Of a DNA stretch of 24,855 nt, positions 21,291 through 24,855 are shown one piece after another. The translations under genes and the position numbers were made by a program. A model generated the notes under the pieces. The model worked only from the letters and a program-made list of their open reading frames with translations. It did no database searches and was not told the DNA's origin. Each line of letters starts with the position of its first letter. Position 1 is the stretch's first letter. The DNA comes from an uncultured Collinsella sp. (GTDB taxonomy: Bacteria; Actinomycetota; Coriobacteriia; Coriobacteriales; Coriobacteriaceae), in the NCBI GenBank assembly GCA_900543275.1, contig UQQL01000027.1, forward strand, positions 1 to 24,855, given 5' to 3'.

Positions 21291-22124
21291 ATGGAAAACG
21301 AGAACATCACCGCCGTCGCCGAGGGCAAGCCCTCCGGCTACAAGGTCACCAAGAAGGACCTGCGCAACGCGAACTGGCGCTGGCTCATGAGCGTGTGCAC
21401 CTTCAACTACCAGACCCAGCAGGGCGCCTCAGTCGCCTACGCCCTCTCGCCGGTCCTGAGGAAGATCTACACGAACGACGAGGACTATAAGCAAGCGCTC
21501 AACAACCACTTCCGCTACTACAACACCCAGCCTTGGCTCGCCGCCATCATCCTTGGCGCCTGCGTGGCCATGGAGGAGCGCGACGGCCTAGCGGCGGCGG
21601 ACGCCGTCCAAGACCTGAAGATCGGCACCATGGGACCGCTCGCCGGCGTCGGCGACTCCCTGCTCATGACCATGATCCCGACCATCATGGGCTCCATCGC
21701 CGCCTACATGGCCATCGAGGGCAACCCCGTGGGAGCCGGCATCTGGTTCGCGCTCATCCTGGCCATCTTCTGGGTCCGCATGCACGCCCTCGAGTTCGGC
21801 TACAAGCAGGGCGTGAAGCTCGTCACCGACTTCAGCGAGAAGCTTCCCAACCTCACTGCCGCCGCCTCCGTGCTCGGCCTCACCGTGGTCGGCTGCCTCA
21901 TCGCCTCGGTCATCGGCGTCACCTGCCCGATTAGCTTCAGCTTCGGCGACGTCGCGATGGAGATTCAGCCGCTGCTCGACAAGATCCTGCCTGCCATGAT
22001 CCCCGCCGCCATCACGGGAAGCGCGTATTACCTTCTTACCAAGAAGAACGCGAGCATGACGGCCCTCATCCTCGTGGTGATCGTCCTCGCGATGGTCGCC
22101 TCCGCCGCCGGCATCCTCGCCTAG
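21291..22124 (+). CDS. PTS mannose-family EIID permease subunit
   Basis: Second membrane subunit of the mannose-type permease, 277 residues. The N-terminal part carries the family pattern KKDLRNANWRWLMSVCTFNY and HFRYYNTQPWLAAIILGACV, followed by GTMGPLAGVGDSLLMTMIPT, highly typical of EIID. The C-terminal end forms a membrane anchor (TALILVVIVLAMVASAAGIL). In mannose and fructose systems EIIC and EIID work only as a pair, and both are complete here. Twenty-six bases separate it from EIIA. Confidence 0.93.
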   Translation: MENENITAVAEGKPSGYKVTKKDLRNANWRWLMSVCTFNYQTQQGASVAYALSPVLRKIYTNDEDYKQALNNHFRYYNTQPWLAAIILGACVAMEERDGLAAADAVQDLKIGTMGPLAGVGDSLLMTMIPTIMGSIAAYMAIEGNPVGAGIWFALILAIFWVRMHALEFGYKQGVKLVTDFSEKLPNLTAAASVLGLTVVGCLIASVIGVTCPISFSFGDVAMEIQPLLDKILPAMIPAAITGSAYYLLTKKNASMTALILVVIVLAMVASAAGILA

Positions 22125-22150
22125 CTTCGACCCAAGAGATTGGTGAATCA

Positions 22151-22549
22151 ATGAGAAAGATAGTTGTGGCGAGCCATTCCCTTCTCGCCCAGGGCTTCAA
22201 GGACACCCTCGAGTTCCTTACGGGTAAGGGCGACGCCGTCAACGCCGTGTGCGCCTACGTGAACGACAACGGCGAGGGGCTCGACGCGGCGGTCGAGGCG
22301 GCTCTTTCGGGCACTGACGAGGTCGTCGTCCTCACCGACGCGTACGGCGGCAGCGTGAACCAGCGCTTTTCCCGCTTCGCCTCCGACCGGATCCACGTGA
22401 TCGCGGGTGTCAACCTCCCGCTCGCCATGACGGTCGCGCTCGCGCGCCCCGACGAGAAACTCGACTTCGACGCCCTCGTCAACGAGGCGCGCCAGCAGAT
22501 CATCTACGTGAACGGTGCCAGTTCCGCCGAGTGCGACGACGACGAATAG
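22151..22549 (+). CDS. PTS mannose-family EIIA component
   Basis: Cytoplasmic domain, 132 residues, that takes phosphate from HPr and hands it to EIIB. The active histidine is His9 in IVVASHSLLAQGFKDTLEFL; the rest (VVVLTDAYGGSVNQRFSRFA, VIAGVNLPLAMTVAL) follows the EIIA-Man fold. EIIA is a separate protein here and last in the PTS order B-C-D-A, whereas many systems fuse EIIA with EIIB. The ribosome site is weak (AAGAG). A strong ribosome site for the next gene follows, so the GH172 gene appears to be in the same transcript. Confidence 0.92.
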   Translation: MRKIVVASHSLLAQGFKDTLEFLTGKGDAVNAVCAYVNDNGEGLDAAVEAALSGTDEVVVLTDAYGGSVNQRFSRFASDRIHVIAGVNLPLAMTVALARPDEKLDFDALVNEARQQIIYVNGASSAECDDDE

Positions 22550-22561
22550 AGGAGGTCGACG

Positions 22562-23686
22562 ATGAGAGAGTTCCTTAAGGACGTGTGGATGCACGGCGGT
22601 GAGGAAAGCCGCGCCATCACCCCCGAGAACATCACGGGCGAGAAGGGCCGCGCCGCCATGTCGGCCAGCCACCTCGGCGTCGGCCGCAAGGGCTCGTGCT
22701 GCGTGCCCCTTGAGTCCGGCGAGACCATCACGCTCGCGGACATCGAGGGCCCCGGCATCATCCGCCACATCTGGATGACCGTCCCCGACAAGACCGCCGC
22801 CGGCAGCTTCGTCATGCGTGACCTCGTGCTGCGCTTCTACTGGGACGACGAGGAGACCCCCTCGGTCGAGTGCCCTGTCGGCGACTTCTTCTGCAACGGC
22901 TTCGGTGAGCGCGCCATCGTCAACTCGATGCCCATCTGCGTGAACCCGACGGGCGGCATGAACTGCTACTTCGAGATGCCCTTCAGGAAGCACGCCAAGG
23001 TCACGCTTACGAGCGAGCACCCCGGGTTCATTAAGTACATCTTCTACACGTTCAACTACGCGCTCACCGACGTGCCGGACGACGCCATGTACTTCCACGC
23101 CCGCTTTAACCGCGAGCGCAGCACCCGCAGGGGCGTCGACTACACCGTGCTCGACGGCGTGCGCGGCAAGGGCTACTACGTCGGCACCTACATGGCCCTG
23201 TGCGCCCTGGAGCGCTATTGGTGGGGCGAGGGCGAGATGAAGTTCTTCCTCGACGGCGACGAGGAGTTCCCCACGGTCACCTCGACGGGAGCCGAGGACT
23301 ACTTCGGCGGTGCCTGGGCCTTCCTCGACAGGCCGCCCCACGCGTTGCCCGAGGCGCAGTGCTTCAACACGCTGTTCGCCGGCTACCCGTACCGCTCGAC
23401 GCGCGACGCCACGCGCGACCGCTTCAGCGCGGGCAAGCCGAACCCGAATCCGATGCTCGCGACTAACGACGACGCGCTGCCCAGGCACGGCCTCTACAGG
23501 TGGCACCTTCCCGACCCGATCTCGTTCAAGGAGGACCTGCGCGTGACGTTCCAGGACCTCGGCAACGACGACATCAAGCTCTACGAGCGCGAGGACGACA
23601 TCTCCACCGTCGCCTACTGGTACCAAAGCGAGCCGCACGCCGTGCTCGCCCCGTTTGCCGCAAGGCAGGACCGCGTGCCCAGGTAG
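22562..23686 (+). CDS. GH172 family (DUF2961) glycoside hydrolase or related enzyme, cytoplasmic
   Basis: Protein of 374 residues matching DUF2961, now glycoside hydrolase family 172, whose characterised members act on difructose dianhydride I (as synthase/hydrolase) and on alpha-arabinofuranosides. Family features seen: GPGIIRHIWMTVPD, YWDDEETPSVECPVGDFFC, MPFRKHAKVTL and WWGEGEMKFFLDGDEEFPTV followed by STGAEDYFGG. Glu223 (or Glu225) and Glu245 lie about 20 residues apart, similar to the catalytic pair reported for GH172. There is no signal peptide, so it should act inside the cell on what the PTS delivers. GAGGAGG precedes the ATG. The substrate is inferred from context, not shown. Confidence 0.88.
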   Translation: MREFLKDVWMHGGEESRAITPENITGEKGRAAMSASHLGVGRKGSCCVPLESGETITLADIEGPGIIRHIWMTVPDKTAAGSFVMRDLVLRFYWDDEETPSVECPVGDFFCNGFGERAIVNSMPICVNPTGGMNCYFEMPFRKHAKVTLTSEHPGFIKYIFYTFNYALTDVPDDAMYFHARFNRERSTRRGVDYTVLDGVRGKGYYVGTYMALCALERYWWGEGEMKFFLDGDEEFPTVTSTGAEDYFGGAWAFLDRPPHALPEAQCFNTLFAGYPYRSTRDATRDRFSAGKPNPNPMLATNDDALPRHGLYRWHLPDPISFKEDLRVTFQDLGNDDIKLYEREDDISTVAYWYQSEPHAVLAPFAARQDRVPR

Positions 23687-23713
23687 GGTCGCCTCGAAAC
23701 AAGCCAACGTTAT

Positions 23714-23751
23714 GGGCGCCCGCGGTTGACCATGACTGCGGGCGTCCCTTT
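23714..23751 (+). terminator. Hairpin with short T-run between the GH172 and kinase genes
   Basis: GGGCGCCCGCGGT (from 23714) pairs with ACTGCGGGCGTCCC (23735-23748) with a small bulge and one mismatch, followed by TTT. It lies seven bases before the kinase ribosome site. The short T-run suggests partial termination or mRNA protection, lowering kinase expression relative to the upstream genes. Confidence 0.5.
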
Positions 23752-23765
23752 GTAAGGAGGATCAC

Positions 23766-24650
23766 ATGAGCGATAAGCAAATGAGGCTCGGCGCCCTCGA
23801 AGCCGGCGGGACCAAGATGGTCTGTGCCGTGGTGTCCGGCGACGGCGAGGTCCTCGACCGTATGGAGACCCCGACGCTTACGCCCGCCGAGACCGTCCCG
23901 CAGATGATCGAGTGGTTCACCGCCCGCGATGTGGACGCGTTGGGCATCGGCGCCTTCGGCCCGACCTGCGTCGACCCCAACGACGAGCGCTACGGCTCCA
24001 TTCTCCAGACGCCCAAGCTCGCGTGGCGAGGCCATGGTCTTCGCGCCGCGTTCGCCGACGCCCTCGGGATTCCGGTGGCCTACGACACGGACGTGAACGT
24101 TGCCTGCCTCGGCGAAGTGGTCTTCGGCTGCTGCAAGGGGCTCGAGGACGCCGTCTACGTGACCATCGGCACCGGCGTGGGCGCGGGCGTCATGTGCGCG
24201 GGCAGACTCCTTCACGGCATGCTGCACCCCGAGGCCGGTCACATGCTGGTAAGGACCCGTCCCACCGAGGAGGGACGCTGCGTCTGCCCGAGCCACGCGA
24301 GCTGTCTCGAGGGGCTCGCCTCCGGCCCCGCCATCGCCGCGCGCTGGGGAAAGCCCGCGGCCGAGCTCGCGGACAACGATGAGGTGTGGGCGCTCGAGGG
24401 GGATTATCTGGGGCAGATGTGCGCGAACCTCGTGCTCATGTACTCGCCTCGCCGCATCGTCCTCGGCGGCGGCGTGATGCACCAGGAGCAGCTCTACGGC
24501 ATCGTCCGCAAGAAGACCCTCGAATATCTGGGTGGCTACATCCAGACCGCCGAGCTTAAGGACATGGAGAGCTACATCTGCGCCCCGGGCTGCGGCGGCG
24601 ACCAAGGAATCCTCGGCGCGGCCGAGCTGGCAAGAAGGGCGCTCGCGTAA
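23766..24650 (+). CDS. ROK-family sugar kinase, fructokinase type
   Basis: ATP-dependent sugar kinase, 294 residues. It has the phosphate loop LGALEAGGTKMVCAV, the catalytic Asp108 in AYDTDVNVACLGE, the ATP site VTIGTGVGAGV and the zinc site built from His159 (HPEAGH), Cys174, His177 and Cys180 in RCVCPSHASCLEG. This zinc arrangement and length match the fructokinase branch of ROK (Bacillus YdhR/GmuE type) rather than glucokinases, whose zinc motif usually has more cysteines. It would phosphorylate the free sugar released by the upstream GH172 enzyme. TAAGGAGGA precedes the ATG. Mannose or allose kinase activity cannot be excluded. Confidence 0.9.
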   Translation: MSDKQMRLGALEAGGTKMVCAVVSGDGEVLDRMETPTLTPAETVPQMIEWFTARDVDALGIGAFGPTCVDPNDERYGSILQTPKLAWRGHGLRAAFADALGIPVAYDTDVNVACLGEVVFGCCKGLEDAVYVTIGTGVGAGVMCAGRLLHGMLHPEAGHMLVRTRPTEEGRCVCPSHASCLEGLASGPAIAARWGKPAAELADNDEVWALEGDYLGQMCANLVLMYSPRRIVLGGGVMHQEQLYGIVRKKTLEYLGGYIQTAELKDMESYICAPGCGGDQGILGAAELARRALA

Positions 24651-24682
24651 CTTGCGCTCTCTCCGCCATACAACGCGTTAAG

Positions 24683-24735
24683 AAAAGACGAGCGCTTCTT
24701 GCCAATTGAGCGGCAAGAAGTGCTCGTCTTTTGCA
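24683..24735 (+). terminator. Strong intrinsic terminator ending the carbohydrate locus
   Basis: AAAAGACGAGCGCTTCTTGCC (split as 24683-24692 and 24693-24703) pairs with its near-perfect complement ending CTCGTCTTTT at 24732, around an eight-base AATTGAGC loop, with one G-T pair. A-run and T-run flank it, so it could work on both strands. It lies 32 bases after the kinase stop codon. Confidence 0.88.
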
Positions 24736-24815
24736 TTTGTTTTTGGGGCAGGACGCCCCGCCTCCGCTAGAGTCCCTGGACCGCCACACCCACGAGGTTT
24801 GGACCGGTGTGGACA

Positions 24816-24855
24816 CTGTCTCTTATACACATCTCCGAGCCCACGAGACGCGTAG
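24816..24855. other. Illumina Nextera adapter sequence (non-biological contig end)
   Basis: Bases 24816-24834 read CTGTCTCTTATACACATCT, the Tn5 mosaic end in the read-through orientation. Bases 24835-24849 read CCGAGCCCACGAGAC, the Nextera read 2 adapter. The last six bases, GCGTAG, sit where the index begins. This is library adapter left in the assembly and not part of the genome. Confidence 0.98.

Noticed and set aside
22148..23707. 519-codon open frame on the minus strand opposite EIIA and GH172
   Set aside because: It overlaps two well-supported genes. The low-complexity Val/Ala/Glu/His composition matches a codon-bias shadow.
1..24855. CRISPR arrays, tRNA or rRNA genes
   Set aside because: No regularly spaced repeats, cloverleaf-like sequences or rRNA segments were recognised anywhere in the window.

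Overview
This is a 24.9 kb stretch of high-GC chromosome that looks like a gut Coriobacteriia, most like Collinsella. The assignment is an inference from gene content (type II fatty-acid cluster with a fused AccD-AccA, Coriobacteriia-like ribosomal proteins) and codon use; no 16S rRNA is present. The last 40 bases are not genomic: they are Illumina Nextera adapter, so the window ends at a contig end.

Layout. (1) 1-5920: fatty-acid initiation and elongation operon, fabG (5' end cut off by the window), fabF, accB, fabZ, accC and a single gene encoding both carboxyltransferase subunits (accD-accA). The genes are tightly packed or overlapping and together make malonyl-CoA and run three of the elongation steps. 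(2) 5916-9147: a stand-alone glucoside-type PTS EIIC, a cation diffusion facilitator with the manganese-type metal site, and a histidine phosphatase. (3) 9148-9597: a 450-base gap holding a perfect 40-bp inverted repeat (149 bp overall) and a structured leader. (4) 9598-15386: ribosomal block rplC-rplD-rplW-rplB-rpsS-rplV-rpsC-rplP-rpmC-rpsQ-rplN-rplX. rpsJ is not upstream, and the block ends in a strong terminator right after rplX, without rplE and the rest of the spc genes. Its three longer internal gaps hold hairpins that could be autoregulatory. (5) 15387-16983: accessory DNA with hairpin-rich noncoding sequence, an internally deleted IS3-type transposase and the 3' half of an MTA/SAH nucleosidase gene. 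(6) 17155-24650: a carbohydrate locus with a large LevR-like PRD regulator, mannose-family PTS EIIB, EIIC, EIID and EIIA, a GH172 (DUF2961) protein and a zinc-type ROK sugar kinase, closed by a strong terminator.

The carbohydrate locus is the most interesting part. The genes read as a nearly self-contained pathway: the PTS imports and phosphorylates a small glycoside, the cytoplasmic GH172 protein splits it, and the ROK kinase phosphorylates the sugar left free. Known GH172 activities (difructose dianhydride I, arabinofuranosides) together with a fructokinase-type ROK protein suggest a fructofuranosyl or similar furanosyl disaccharide. The regulator keeps the LevR domain order but has lost the sigma-54 contact loop and the Walker B acids, which fits a host expected to lack sigma-54.

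All calls come from reading the sequence and translations. No database search, folding program or alignment was run.
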